In this document: positions 18,901-26,850 of the stretch, piece by piece
How the letters are laid out: each line of letters starts with the position of its first letter
Position numbering within the stretch: position 1 is the stretch's first letter
NCBI GenBank assembly: GCA_016792665.1
Contig: JAEUKJ010000179.1
Coordinates: 1-58,475 of the forward strand
Source: Deltaproteobacteria bacterium
Lineage (GTDB): Bacteria; Myxococcota_A; UBA9042; PHBI01
DNA: 58,475 nt
Direction: 5' to 3'
Translations under genes and position numbers: made by a program
The notes under the pieces: generated by a model
Seen by the model: the letters and a program-made list of their open reading frames with translations, nothing else
The model's database searches: none
What the model was told of the DNA's origin: nothing

Positions 18901-19753
18901 TGACGCCGTTGCGCTCGACGAAGGCGGCATCGGGCGGGAACGCGATGCCGTAGATCTCGGGCGCGATGGCGCGCACCGGGTCGAGGTCGACAGACAGCGT
19001 GCGCGACGCGAGGGTGCGGGTCCAGACGCCATCGGCAGTCGTGACGATGACCGGCCCGTCGACGAGGTCGTCGTCCAGGGTCACGACCGCGCGCGCCGGG
19101 TTCGCGAGCGTGACCGCGTCGATGACGCCGAGCGTGCGCCCGCCGTTGTCGACCTGGACATCGGCGGGCTCGCCACGCCCGTAGAGGACGAGCGCGCGGC
19201 GGCCGGCGAGCTCGGCGTTGGTGAAGACCTGCGGCTCGGGCATGGCGCTGAGCAGCGTCACGTCGTCGACCCGGAAGGTCACCTGGGCGTTGGTCCCGTT
19301 CATGATCGAGATGCGCGTCCAGGGGCCCTGGCCGAAGGCCGAGAGCGGGATCAAGACGCGGCGATAGGCACCGTCGATGGGCGTCGTGTAGTCGCCGACC
19401 GGGAGCTGTGGCGAGGCGACGAGGCGGACGTCGTCCTGGAGGTAGACCCGCAGCGGGGTCTGCCCTTCGACCCAGAACGAGAGCACGGTGGAGGTGCCGA
19501 GCCCGGTGGCGCGATAGAACGAGAGGGCCCCGAAGCCCGAGGCCGTGCCGCGAATGGCGCGCGCGCCGGTGTGCACGAGCTGGGTGTGCGCGAGGTCGTA
19601 GCTGCCGGACCAGGACCAGTTCTGCCAGCCGGCGGACAGGGCGTCGGCGTAGATCACCTCGTCGGCGCGGGCAGGTCCCGAGAGCAAGTAGAGCGAAGCG
19701 AGCGCGAGGAGCGACTTCGAGAAAGGGCGGTGGCGTGTCAACCTGGCGATCAT
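15917..19753 (-). CDS. Secreted glycoside hydrolase, GH44-like, with calcium-binding repeats and MYXO-CTERM-like tail
   Basis: 1278 residues. Signal peptide ends near ALASLYLLSGPARA. A beta-sandwich-like region (about 35-240) precedes a (beta/alpha)8 domain (about 260-600) with RWGGNHTSAHN and NAGADNW, as in family 44 endoglucanases; probable catalytic Glu residues lie in IDNELD (near 417) and IGEWSWG (near 590). About 740-890 are Asp-rich DCDGDGVLDGC-type thrombospondin-3-like calcium repeats. Next comes an acidic VEEVEVV stretch and a long linker of DTTPEPDTT-type repeats. The C-terminus has SGCAGG, a hydrophobic segment and RRRRP, resembling MYXO-CTERM sorting signals. Role: extracellular or surface polysaccharide degradation; substrate (glucan, xyloglucan) not determined. 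I chose ATG at 19753; GTG at 19765 is possible. Confidence 0.85.
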   Translation of the reverse strand: MIARLTRHRPFSKSLLALASLYLLSGPARADEVIYADALSAGWQNWSWSGSYDLAHTQLVHTGARAIRGTASGFGALSFYRATGLGTSTVLSFWVEGQTPLRVYLQDDVRLVASPQLPVGDYTTPIDGAYRRVLIPLSAFGQGPWTRISIMNGTNAQVTFRVDDVTLLSAMPEPQVFTNAELAGRRALVLYGRGEPADVQVDNGGRTLGVIDAVTLANPARAVVTLDDDLVDGPVIVTTADGVWTRTLASRTLSVDLDPVRAIAPEIYGIAFPPDAAFVERNGVTVARWGGNHTSAHNPFLDVTNAGADNWFMNRQEDGAVAWIEDMTELGLVPFFSLPALDWVAKDASSHSFSVAKYGAQTATNPSRPDAGNGVLHSGQKVVNDPSDTMTAWSPALAADWLATLVDGPIWFAIDNELDIAHETHRDIQATPLSYDQIWDRFDRYSNVILDRFPDAQIAAPSSCCWWFYWNTGVGAADKAAHGGQDFLPWFLGRAKARDQQLGRRTLHALDIHFYPTDVFTDEAGSSALKARRLRSTRSLWDASYTDEGWIGVDQDATSQADRNRPRLIPRMREIIAARYPGTKLAIGEWSWGAERDLSGGLAAADVLGIFGREGVDLATFWPLPPVGTAVQSAFRLYRDAELPFGELSLAIPSSDPDHFGAYAARDPLGPVTVVLVNKDPDRDVLVTVEGLGAARVVALRRMGGELGTGLFSDPFTVGQGAEAVAVPAYSAVFVAFDRCVVEAGVADCDGDGVADHCQLAAGALDCDGDGVLDGCQIAGQDCDDNGLLDRCDLRGGEADCDQDGRLDVCESFEDCDGDGTADACQQGIDCDGSGRLDACEIDEGLVDDCDRDGVVDSCALAAGGHDCNDDGVIDACQTLVEVCNGRDDDCDGQVDAADASLVLAACDEGPDCVRRADQCFGGTWEACECPVVVEEVEVVEVVEEAEVVEEAEVVEEGEDVQDVAEVEDVEVVAEVEDVEVVAEVQDVSNEVDEVDTDVPVDTASDTDEPDLAMDQDTDIAPDTAVPVDTAAPVDTTVMVDTTPEPDTTPEPDTTPEPDTTVVVDTTPEPDTTVLVDTSPEPDTTPEPDTTPEPDTTVLVDTTPEPDTTVVVDTTPEPDTTPEPDTTPEPDTTVLVDTTPEPDTTLIVDTATEPDTTLIVDTTVEPDTTVVADTTVEPDTTLIVDTTVEPDTTTEPDTTDVLDTTDARDTHDTIADTLPTTDTTVARDTSILDTGAPRVELPETLPVPETSGCAGGSGLHLGGLLIAWLGLGLRRRRP
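16160..16690 (-). repeat. Tandem repeats encoding the DTTPEPDTT linker of the glycosidase
   Basis: Degenerate units reading GTCGTGTCGGGCTCAG or GTCGTGTCGACCA (plus strand) recur through this stretch, with periods of 18 and 30 bases or combinations of these. They encode acidic TPEPD/VVDTT segments. The repeats are translated; they have no dyad structure or spacers and are not CRISPR-like. Confidence 0.8.
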
Positions 19754-19817
19754 AGCCAGGCACACGGGTCGAGGCGCCAGCGAACCGGAGGGGCTTCAGC
19801 GGGCGCTCAGATCGGAG

Positions 19818-20597
19818 TCAGCGCCCCAGCGGCACCGGGCGACGCGGGCAGAGGGCCGCGGCCATGGGGTGCTCGAGCTCGACGGCCCAGGTGCAGCGCA
19901 GCTCGGGAGGGACGCTGGTGGCGGTGCGCAGACCGCGGTGCAACAGCATCACGGGCGCATCGTGCTCGATGAGGAAGGTCATGAGCGAGGTCGCGTCTCG
20001 CGGCGAGAGGAAGCCGCGCGGGTCGACCGGAAGCGGGTGCCCGTCGACCTCGAAGGCGACGTCGGCGGGGCACTCGGGGCGGACCACGTCGACCGGCGGC
20101 AGGCTGTACTCGCTCTGGTAGTGGCGGTCGGGGATGAGGAAGGCCAGGGCCAGGGTGACGAGGCCGTCGAGGCCGATGACCGTTGCCATCACGTCGAGGG
20201 CGGGCGCGTCGGCGTCGGGGCCATCGCCACGCGGGACGAAGGCGAAGGCCGCGGCGAGGCCGAGCTCGGCGGCGCCGATGAAGCTATAGGCCAGGCGACC
20301 ACCGGAGTCGAAGCCGTAGGAGTCGACCTTCACGCGTGCGGCGGGCTCGTAGCGGCGTTGCTCGCAGACCGCGTAGGGCGGGGTGTCGAGGCGAGCCTCG
20401 ACGATCAGCGAATCGATGGGCTCGGCCGGGGCGCCAGGTGCCACGACCCATTGCTTGTCTTCGATCGTCGAGGTCGTCGGCCACTGTCCGGTGGCACCGA
20501 CGACGGTGCCGGTGAGGACGCCGCAGCCCGCGAGCGAGGCGGAGACGGGGACGATCGAGAGCATCGAGAGCAAGGTGAACGCTCGGCGGCGCCGCAT
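19818..20597 (-). CDS. Putative lipoprotein of unknown function
   Basis: 259 residues. The N-terminus is basic and hydrophobic and ends in the lipobox SLAGC. Residues about 95-155 contain two hydrophobic stretches (AELGLAAAFAFV and VIGLDGLVTLALAFLI) that may be membrane helices. Several cysteines occur downstream (CEQ, PEC, LRC, ALC). No family recognised. ATG at 20595-20597 gives the signal peptide directly. It is followed 64 bp downstream by the glycosidase start at 19753, so it could be co-transcribed with it. Confidence 0.7.
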   Translation of the reverse strand: MRRRRAFTLLSMLSIVPVSASLAGCGVLTGTVVGATGQWPTTSTIEDKQWVVAPGAPAEPIDSLIVEARLDTPPYAVCEQRRYEPAARVKVDSYGFDSGGRLAYSFIGAAELGLAAAFAFVPRGDGPDADAPALDVMATVIGLDGLVTLALAFLIPDRHYQSEYSLPPVDVVRPECPADVAFEVDGHPLPVDPRGFLSPRDATSLMTFLIEHDAPVMLLHRGLRTATSVPPELRCTWAVELEHPMAAALCPRRPVPLGR

Positions 20598-20747
20598 AGA
20601 GCCTCTCAGGTGAGGCGCACACGTCGGAGGGGGCGCGCCCGGAGGCGCCGAGCGACGCGCGACCCGGCGTTCTATTCGCGGCCGGCAGCGACGCGCCGAG
20701 ATTATTCCCGGGGCGCGGCGCGATTCGCCAGCGCGTGCCGCGAGGGA

Positions 20748-21386
20748 TCAGACGAGGCGGCGATCGTGGGGGCCGAAGCGCTGGACGATGGCGTCGTAGG
20801 TCGCGGCGGCGCGGGCGTCGAGGTCGGCGCGGGTGCCGTCGTTGTCGATGAGCCAGGTCGCGAACTCGCGGCGCGTGGCGTCGTCGGTCTGGGCGGCGAT
20901 GCGGCGGTCGGCCTCGTCCTCGGTGAGGCCGCTTCGCGCGAGGAGGCGCTCGCGCTGGAGGTCGCGTGGGCACAAGACGCAGACCAGGGCCGAGAGGCCG
21001 TGCTGGGCCTTGTTCTCGAGGATGAGGGCGGCCTCGTAGAGGACCCAGCCGAGCTTGTCGCGCTGGGCCTCGGCCAGGAGCTTGCCGGTGCGCGCGAGGA
21101 TGGCCGGGTGGGTGATGGCGTTCAGGGTCTTGAGGCGCGCGGGGTCGGAGAAGGCGAGGGCGCCGAGGGCCTGGCGATCGAGGGTGCCGTCGGGCGCGAG
21201 GATCGCGTCGCCGAAGGCACGGACCAGCGCCGCCAGCGCGGGCTCGCCCGGGGCGACGACCTCGCGGGCGATTTGATCGGCGTCGATGATGCGTACGCCG
21301 CGTGCGCGGAAGTGTTCGGCGACGGTGGACTTGCCGCAGGCGATACCGCCCGTGAGACCGATGACGTGGGTAATCGAAGCGCCCAT
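20748..21386 (-). CDS. coaE: Dephospho-CoA kinase
   Basis: 212 residues. Catalyses the last step of coenzyme A synthesis, ATP-dependent 3'-phosphorylation of dephospho-CoA. Shows the P-loop GLTGGIACGKST near the N-terminus, the DADQIAREVV segment that binds the acceptor, the ITHPAI motif, and the lid region with RxxxR arginines (CPRDLQRERLLAR, DRRIAAQ). Length is normal for the family (about 200). ATG at 21386 starts directly before MGASITHVIGLTGG. It lies 32 bp after the TetR gene on the same strand, so it may be the distal gene of the exporter transcript. Confidence 0.9.
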   Translation of the reverse strand: MGASITHVIGLTGGIACGKSTVAEHFRARGVRIIDADQIAREVVAPGEPALAALVRAFGDAILAPDGTLDRQALGALAFSDPARLKTLNAITHPAILARTGKLLAEAQRDKLGWVLYEAALILENKAQHGLSALVCVLCPRDLQRERLLARSGLTEDEADRRIAAQTDDATRREFATWLIDNDGTRADLDARAAATYDAIVQRFGPHDRRLV

Positions 21387-21418
21387 GCGCGCGTGATGGC
21401 ACGCGGCCGCGCGCGTCG

Positions 21419-22087
21419 TCAACGCGGCTTCGCGCGGGGCTTGCGGGTGCGGGGTGCGAGCGCGGGTGCAGGGGCGGGAGACGCGCCGATGCCGCCCATG
21501 AGGACGCGGAGCTGGAGGTCCACGAGGGCGTCACCCGCGGCGAGCGCGCCAAAGGGGGTGCTTGGACCGAGGGCGCGCAGGATGACCTGCGGGGCGGCGC
21601 CGATGACGCCCGTGACGATGGCCATGAGCGGCATCGGGAGCTCGGAGGTGAGCGAGCCGTCGCGGCGGCCGTCGGCGACCAGGCGGAAGAGGAGGGCGAC
21701 GTGGCCGGTCTTGAAGCGCTCGACCAGGCGGGCCAGGCGGTCCGACGACGAGAGCGCCTCGCGGATGATGAGGCGGAAGGTGTCGGCCTCGATGCCGTTC
21801 ATGTGGGCGATGCGGCGATACAGGGCGCGCACGCGGTCGACGTAGGTCGTGTGCTCGGGGTCTTCGAAGATCTGCTCGAGGTCGCCCAGCACCTTGGCGT
21901 AGACCTCTTCGACGACGCCGAGGAAGAGGTCCTCCTTGGTAGGAAAGTAGTAGTAGACCATCCCGATACTGGTGGCGGCGTCCTTCGCGATGGCGCGCAG
22001 TGAGGCGCCGTCGACGCTCTCGGCGAGGAATCGCGCGCGGGCGGCGGCCAGCAGTCGGGGACGGATGTCGGTGCGAGGTCGAGCCAT
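21419..22087 (-). CDS. TetR-family transcriptional regulator
   Basis: 222 residues. The N-terminal 50 residues have the TetR helix-turn-helix (LLAAARARFLAESVDGASLRAIAKDAATSIGMVYYYFPTKEDLF, quoted here in pieces: ASLRAIAKDAATS and MVYYYFPTKEDLF). The C-terminal ligand-binding domain is helical and diverged, ending in a basic Pro-rich tail. Its ATG overlaps the permease TGA by one base (TGATG), so it is translated from the exporter operon. This gene order (HlyD, ABC ATPase, permease, TetR) resembles E. coli ybhGFSR with CecR. The AT-rich palindrome over the hlyD start is the likely site of feedback repression. Confidence 0.9.
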   Translation of the reverse strand: MARPRTDIRPRLLAAARARFLAESVDGASLRAIAKDAATSIGMVYYYFPTKEDLFLGVVEEVYAKVLGDLEQIFEDPEHTTYVDRVRALYRRIAHMNGIEADTFRLIIREALSSSDRLARLVERFKTGHVALLFRLVADGRRDGSLTSELPMPLMAIVTGVIGAAPQVILRALGPSTPFGALAAGDALVDLQLRVLMGGIGASPAPAPALAPRTRKPRAKPR

Positions 22088-23214
22088 CAGCCGAGCTTCT
22101 TCCTGAATCGGAGGGAGGCGAGGAGCACCAGGACGCCGAGGATGGCGGCCATCTGCCAGGCTTCCTGGGTGAGGTCGTCGAGGCCTGCGCCGCGCAGCAC
22201 GATGCCGCGGACGACGCGCAGGAAGTGGGTGAGCGGCAGGGCCTCGGCGATCCACTGCGCGGGCTGGGGCATGGCCTCGAAGGGGAACATGAAGCCCGAC
22301 AAGAGGATGTTCGGCAGGATGAAGAAGAAGGACATCTGCATCGCTTGCTGCTGGGTCTGGGCGAGGGTCGAGAAGAACAGCCCGAGCGCGAGGTTGGCGG
22401 CGATGAAGAGCAGCGAGAGGAGATAGAGGAGCGGCAGGGAGCCGACCACGGGCACGTCGAAGACGAAGCGGCCGAGCAAGAGGATGAGGGTCATCTGCAG
22501 GTAGCCGATGACGATGAACGGCAAGATCTTGCCGATGATGAGCTCGACGCTCTTCACGGGCGAGACGATGAGCTGCTCGAGGGTGCCGCGCTCGCGCTCG
22601 CGGGCGATGGCCATGGCGGTGAGCATGACCATGGTCATGGTGAGGATGACCCCGACCAGGCCGGGCACGATGTAGATCGCGGTGCGGAGATCGGGGTTGT
22701 ACCAGGTGCTCGGCTCGAGGCGGATCGGCTCGTAGGGGGCCAGCCCCGAGGCAGCCATGCGCTCGATGAGGAGCCGGCCCGAGCGCGCGGCGATGAGCGA
22801 CGCGGCGGTGTTGGTGGCCGATGCGACGGTCTGCGGATCGGAGCCATCCAGGACGAGGCGCACGGTGGTCGGGTGGTGGCGGACGAGGTCCCTCTCGAAC
22901 GAGGTCGGGATGATGACGGCGACCTTGGCGGTCGAGCTGCGGAGCGCGCGGTCGACGTCTGCATAGCTCTCGGCCTGACCGACCAGATCGTAGAAGCCGG
23001 TGGCGCGCAGGGACTGGGCGAGGTCGCGCGAGGAGGCGCTGCGGTCCTGGTCGTAGATGACCGTCGGGATGTGGCGGACGTCGTTGTTGATGGCGTAGCC
23101 GAACAAGAGGAGCTGGATGATCGGGAGGGCGATCATCATGGCCATGGTCAGGCGATCGCGGCGGAGCTGCCGGAGCTCTTTCAGGGCGATGACCAGCGGA
23201 CGCGAGAGGTTCAT
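22087..23214 (-). CDS. ABC-2-type transporter permease
   Basis: 375 residues with one N-terminal and five clustered C-terminal membrane segments around a large periplasmic loop, the layout of ABC-2 drug/lipid exporters (YhhJ/YbhR type). The conserved cluster ARERERGTLEQLIVSPV precedes TM2 and FSGFMFPFEAMP-like (LLSGFMFPFEAMP) is near TM5. Its ATG overlaps the ATPase TGA (ATGA) and its stop overlaps the TetR start, giving translational coupling. It should form the pore used by the adjacent ATPase and membrane fusion protein. Confidence 0.9.
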   Translation of the reverse strand: MNLSRPLVIALKELRQLRRDRLTMAMMIALPIIQLLLFGYAINNDVRHIPTVIYDQDRSASSRDLAQSLRATGFYDLVGQAESYADVDRALRSSTAKVAVIIPTSFERDLVRHHPTTVRLVLDGSDPQTVASATNTAASLIAARSGRLLIERMAASGLAPYEPIRLEPSTWYNPDLRTAIYIVPGLVGVILTMTMVMLTAMAIARERERGTLEQLIVSPVKSVELIIGKILPFIVIGYLQMTLILLLGRFVFDVPVVGSLPLLYLLSLLFIAANLALGLFFSTLAQTQQQAMQMSFFFILPNILLSGFMFPFEAMPQPAQWIAEALPLTHFLRVVRGIVLRGAGLDDLTQEAWQMAAILGVLVLLASLRFRKKLG

Positions 23215-24209
23215 GACGCGCCCTCTCTCGTGCCGACCGAGGCCGCATGTCGCGAGGGGTCGCCGTCGTCGCGGACCATGGAGACGAAGGCGTCTTCGAC
23301 GGTCGGGCGCGCGGCGCGGATGCGTTCGATGGTGATGTGGGAGGTGGAGAGCGTCGCGTTGACGAGGGCCTCGGGATCGACCCCGCCGCGCGTCGCGACG
23401 CGGAGGAGGTGGCCGAAGTGGGCGACCTCTTCGACCGCGGGGAGGGCGCGGAGGGCAGCCGCGGCGGCGACGGCGTCGGCGGTGGTCGGGACCGAGAGCT
23501 CGGCGACGCGGAGGTTCCGGCGGGCGACGATCTCCTCGGGGGTGCCGACGTCGAGGAGCGTCCCGCGGAAGATGAAGGCGAGGCGGTGGCAGCGCTCGGC
23601 CTCGTCCATGTAGTGGGTCGTGACGAGGATGGTGGTGCCCTTCGCGGAGAGCTCGTGGATCTGCTCCCAGAACTCGCGGCGCGAGACGGGATCGACGCCG
23701 GCGGTGGGCTCGTCCAGGAACAAGAGCGGCGGCTCGTGGATGGTGGCCGAGGCGAGGGCGACGCGCTGCTTCCAGCCGCCGGACAGCGTGCCCGCGAGCT
23801 GGTGCTTGCGCTTGACGAGGCCGGTCTTGTCCAGGACCTCGGCGATGCGCGCCTTTCGGACCTTGCGCGGCACGCCGTAGATGCCGGCGTAGAACGACAG
23901 GTTCTCGAGGACGGTGAGGTCTTCGTAGAGGCTGAAGCGCTGGGTCATGTAGCCGATGCGGGCTTTGACGGCTTCGGGGTCCTTGGCGATGTCGTAGCCG
24001 ATGACGGTGCCGCGCCCTTCGGTGGGGTCGAGGATGCCGCAGAGCATGCGGATGGTGGTCGACTTGCCGGCGCCGTTGGGACCGAGGACGCCGAAGATCT
24101 CGCCGCGATGGACGGCGAGGTCGAGGTCGCGCACCGCGACGAGGGCCCCGAAGCGGCGAGAGAGGCCGTGGGTCTCGATGACGAGCGGGCGCGGGTCGGG
24201 CGCGGTCAT
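23211..24209 (-). CDS. ABC transporter ATP-binding protein
   Basis: 332 residues. Contains Walker A GPNGAGKST, the Q-loop (MTQRFSLYEDLT), signature LSGGWKQR (W replacing the common E/Q), Walker B LLFLDEPTAGVDP and the switch histidine in TTHYMDEAERC. The C-terminal 90 residues form a regulatory extension. Sequence and position fit the exporter with HlyD and ABC-2 permease. Stop and start overlap both neighbours by 4 bases (ATGA). Exported substrate (drug, lipid or other) is not indicated by sequence. Confidence 0.92.
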   Translation of the reverse strand: MTAPDPRPLVIETHGLSRRFGALVAVRDLDLAVHRGEIFGVLGPNGAGKSTTIRMLCGILDPTEGRGTVIGYDIAKDPEAVKARIGYMTQRFSLYEDLTVLENLSFYAGIYGVPRKVRKARIAEVLDKTGLVKRKHQLAGTLSGGWKQRVALASATIHEPPLLFLDEPTAGVDPVSRREFWEQIHELSAKGTTILVTTHYMDEAERCHRLAFIFRGTLLDVGTPEEIVARRNLRVAELSVPTTADAVAAAAALRALPAVEEVAHFGHLLRVATRGGVDPEALVNATLSTSHITIERIRAARPTVEDAFVSMVRDDGDPSRHAASVGTREGAS

Positions 24210-25333
24210 GGGTGGGCGGCCGTCGGGGCGGGTGCCGCGGAGGTCGGCGATGTGGAGGCCGGCGCTGCGGACGAGAAGCGCGCGAAGGCGGGCAGACCGG
24301 GGTGCAGGCGATGCTCGGGGTCGGCGATGCGGAGGCGCACGCGCACGACCAGGTGCGGGCGCTCCTGCTCGGAGAAGACATAGCGCGGCGTGAACTCGGT
24401 GGTGTCGGCGATGTGCTCGATGGTGGCGGCGAAGGTCGGGCGCGAGGCCTGGCCGGGTGGACCGTCGACGATGACCTCGGCCGCGGCGCCGACCGTGAGC
24501 GGCGCGAGATCGGTCGCGGCGACGAAGACGTCGGCATAGGGGTGGTCCGGGTCGCCGAGCGTCGCGACCGGGGTGCCGGGGCCGACGACCTCGCCGGGAT
24601 CGGCGGTGAGCTCGAGCAAGGTACCAGCCGCAGGGGCCCGCAGGACGAGCTTGTCCAGGCGCTCGGTCTCGGCCGCGAGCGCGACCTGGGCGGCGGCGAT
24701 GCGGGTCTTGGCGACCTCGAGCTCGGTCGTGCGCGCGCCGGCCCGGGCCGAGGCGAGCTGGTGCTGGGCGGCCTCGCGCTGGGCGGCGGCGGTGCGCACG
24801 CGGCCTTGCAGCTCGTCGACGACGGCCTGGGTCGAGACCTTGTCGGCCAGCAGTTTGCGCTCGCGCGTGAGCGTCGTCTGGAGGGTCTTCTCGCTGGACT
24901 GGAGCGCGCGCACCTGCGCCTCGAGGGTCGAGACATCTTCGGGACGGGCCCCGGCCTCGAGCACGGCGAGCTGTGCCTTGGCCGTCTCGAGGTCGGCCTC
25001 GCGCACGGCGACGGCCGCGCGGGCCAGGGTGTCGTCCAGGGTGGCCAGGACCTGGCCGGCCGCGACCCGGTCGCCCCGGCGCACGAGGACACTGACGAGG
25101 CGGCCCCCGACCTCGAAGGAGAGGGTGCGCTGGTCGAGCTCGACGACGCCCTGGTACGGGCTCGGCACCGAGGTGGCGCGTCGATCGCACGCCACCAGCG
25201 CGAGCATCAGCGTCAGCGCGACGGCCGCGCGAGAACCCCAGCGGGCGGGGCGAGGCACAGGTGCACGCGCCGGCAGGCTCGGTCTGCCAGGCCTTGTGCG
25301 TCTTGGAACCGGGGTGGCCGAGTTCTTTATCAT
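24206..25333 (-). CDS. HlyD-family periplasmic adaptor lipoprotein
   Basis: 375 residues. A basic Pro/Arg-rich leader is followed by a hydrophobic segment ending in LVAC, a lipobox. The mature protein has a biotinyl-lipoyl-like half (FEVGGRLVSVLVRRGDRVAAGQ), a long coiled-coil hairpin (about 115-210) and the second lipoyl half plus beta-barrel (LRAPAAGTLLELTADPGEVV). It bridges the inner-membrane ABC pump to an outer-membrane channel. First gene of the operon; its ATG lies inside an 18-bp near-palindrome. The stop overlaps the ATPase start. Confidence 0.92.
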   Translation of the reverse strand: MIKNSATPVPRRTRPGRPSLPARAPVPRPARWGSRAAVALTLMLALVACDRRATSVPSPYQGVVELDQRTLSFEVGGRLVSVLVRRGDRVAAGQVLATLDDTLARAAVAVREADLETAKAQLAVLEAGARPEDVSTLEAQVRALQSSEKTLQTTLTRERKLLADKVSTQAVVDELQGRVRTAAAQREAAQHQLASARAGARTTELEVAKTRIAAAQVALAAETERLDKLVLRAPAAGTLLELTADPGEVVGPGTPVATLGDPDHPYADVFVAATDLAPLTVGAAAEVIVDGPPGQASRPTFAATIEHIADTTEFTPRYVFSEQERPHLVVRVRLRIADPEHRLHPGLPAFARFSSAAPASTSPTSAAPAPTAAHP

Positions 25334-25351
25334 ACGTCTGATAATACATGC
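25328..25351 (-). promoter_or_regulatory. TetR-type operator overlapping the hlyD start, with candidate -10
   Basis: TTATCATACGTCTGATAA (25328-25345) is palindromic at 8 of 9 pairs around central ACGT, with an adjacent TATTAT on the minus strand as a possible -10. It covers the hlyD start codon (25331-25333). The stretch is strongly AT-rich compared with its surroundings. A TetR gene is the last operon member, so autorepression through this site is the natural inference. The transcript would have almost no leader. Confidence 0.6.
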
Positions 25352-25521
25352 CGGGCCGCTGGCCGCAAGACCTTCGACGATACGGGCCGTGTCGAAGCGG
25401 GCGTGGGATTGCGCACGCCGATCTCCCCTGGGGTGGGCGACTTCGCGAGGGGCACGCGCGGCCAGGGGCGCCGGAGTGAACGCGGTTGCCGCCAGGGACC
25501 GCGCGGTGTAAGGGGCTTGCG

Positions 25522-26850
25522 ATGGTGTCGCAATCCGAAGAGCCGCCGAACGTGGATGGGTCCCCCGAGGATGTCGCCGAGGAGAGGACGGTCCCGCTCG
25601 CGTGGCGCCTCCTGACCTCGCCGCGCACTTTTCTCGCGACCTCGGCGCTCATCGCGCTGCTCTTCGCGTGGGCCGCGACCCTGCCGCAGCGCCCGCTGGC
25701 CTCCGAGCTCGCGCGCCGCATGCCGTTTGCGTCGGCCGAGGCGATCACCGGTCTCGGGCTGGACGACGTCCTGGTCTCGTGGCCGCTCTTCCTGCTGGTG
25801 GCGGTGCTGGTGCTGAACGCCGCGGGCATCGCGCTGGCGCGTCGACTCGGCACGGGGGGCCCGGGGTCGCGGCTCTTCTCGCGGCTTGCGACCACCCTGC
25901 CCTACCCGGTCGAGGCCGTCCGAGCCGAGCTGCCGCGCGCGCTGGGTGGGTCCGTGGCGGCCCAGCTCAAACCCGGGGGCCTGATTCTGCGACGCGGCTT
26001 CTACCGTGAGGGCGCCGCGCTGGTGGTGCTCGGCGTGCTGGCGCTGGGTCTCGCCCTGGTGGTCTCGCGCGGGTCCGCGGTCGAGCACCGGCTGACCGTC
26101 ATCCCCGCGACGGGCGTGCTGTCGACGGCCGAGACACGGCACGACGACGTCTTCATCGCGCAGGTCCTGCCGTGGGGCGTGATGTGCGATCGGCCCGACC
26201 CCCAGGACCCGACCCGCACCGTGCCCTGTCGGGTGGCGGGCCCGGGCGAGTCGCCGGTCGAGCTCGCGCTCGCGCCGGGGGGAACGACGCACCTCGACGA
26301 GCGGGTCTTCTCACTGGTGCGCGAGGTGCCGCGCGTGCCGGCCCTGGACGAGCCGATCGAGCTCGTCATGACGCGTGACGGTCGGGCCGAGCGCGTCCGC
26401 CTCGACCCCGGCAAGCCCGTCGAGCTGCGCGCCACTGGGCACACGTTGACGGCGTGGCCGGGTCCGGACGGGCCGCTGGTCGTGCTGGAGAAGCCCGCGT
26501 CCGCGGACCAGCCCGCGCGCACCGTGTTGCTGACGCCGCCCAAGACCGCGGTCGTGCCCACCGGCCCCGCGGCCACCGCGGCCCAGACGGTCGATGGCCT
26601 GCGCTTCGAGGCGCGCCCCGCGACCACGATCGAGGTCCGCGCGACGACCTCGCCCGAGGCGCCGCTCGTGCTGGCAGGCCTCGCGATGGTGGTGCTCGGG
26701 CTCATCCTCATGGGCGCTCTCCCGCACCTCGAGGTCACGGTGAGCGCGGCCCCTGGCGGCTCGCGCCTCGAGCTCTCGAGCCACAACCGCCCCTTCCTGC
26801 CCGAGCGCGTCCTCGCGGCCGTCGGACGTCTCCTCGCGAGGCCCTCATGA
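25522..26850 (+). CDS. ResB-like polytopic membrane protein
   Basis: 442 residues with four membrane segments: TM1 (FLATSALIALLFAWAATLP), TM2 (SWPLFLLVAVLVLNAAGIAL), TM3 (GAALVVLGVLALGLALVV) and one near the C-terminus (LVLAGLAMVVLGLILMG), with a large soluble loop between TM3 and TM4. This topology and the LTSPRTFLATS and SWPLFLL stretches resemble ResB of system II cytochrome c biogenesis, but no ResC/CcsA partner with a WxxW heme motif is seen nearby. ATG at 25522 has AAGGGG upstream. Stop overlaps the next start (ATGA). Confidence 0.7.
   Translation: MVSQSEEPPNVDGSPEDVAEERTVPLAWRLLTSPRTFLATSALIALLFAWAATLPQRPLASELARRMPFASAEAITGLGLDDVLVSWPLFLLVAVLVLNAAGIALARRLGTGGPGSRLFSRLATTLPYPVEAVRAELPRALGGSVAAQLKPGGLILRRGFYREGAALVVLGVLALGLALVVSRGSAVEHRLTVIPATGVLSTAETRHDDVFIAQVLPWGVMCDRPDPQDPTRTVPCRVAGPGESPVELALAPGGTTHLDERVFSLVREVPRVPALDEPIELVMTRDGRAERVRLDPGKPVELRATGHTLTAWPGPDGPLVVLEKPASADQPARTVLLTPPKTAVVPTGPAATAAQTVDGLRFEARPATTIEVRATTSPEAPLVLAGLAMVVLGLILMGALPHLEVTVSAAPGGSRLELSSHNRPFLPERVLAAVGRLLARPS

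Noticed and set aside
15869..19972. 1367-codon open frame on the plus strand, antisense to the glycosidase
   Set aside because: It covers the glycosidase gene in the opposite direction and lacks protein-like composition (long runs of Arg, Val and Gly).
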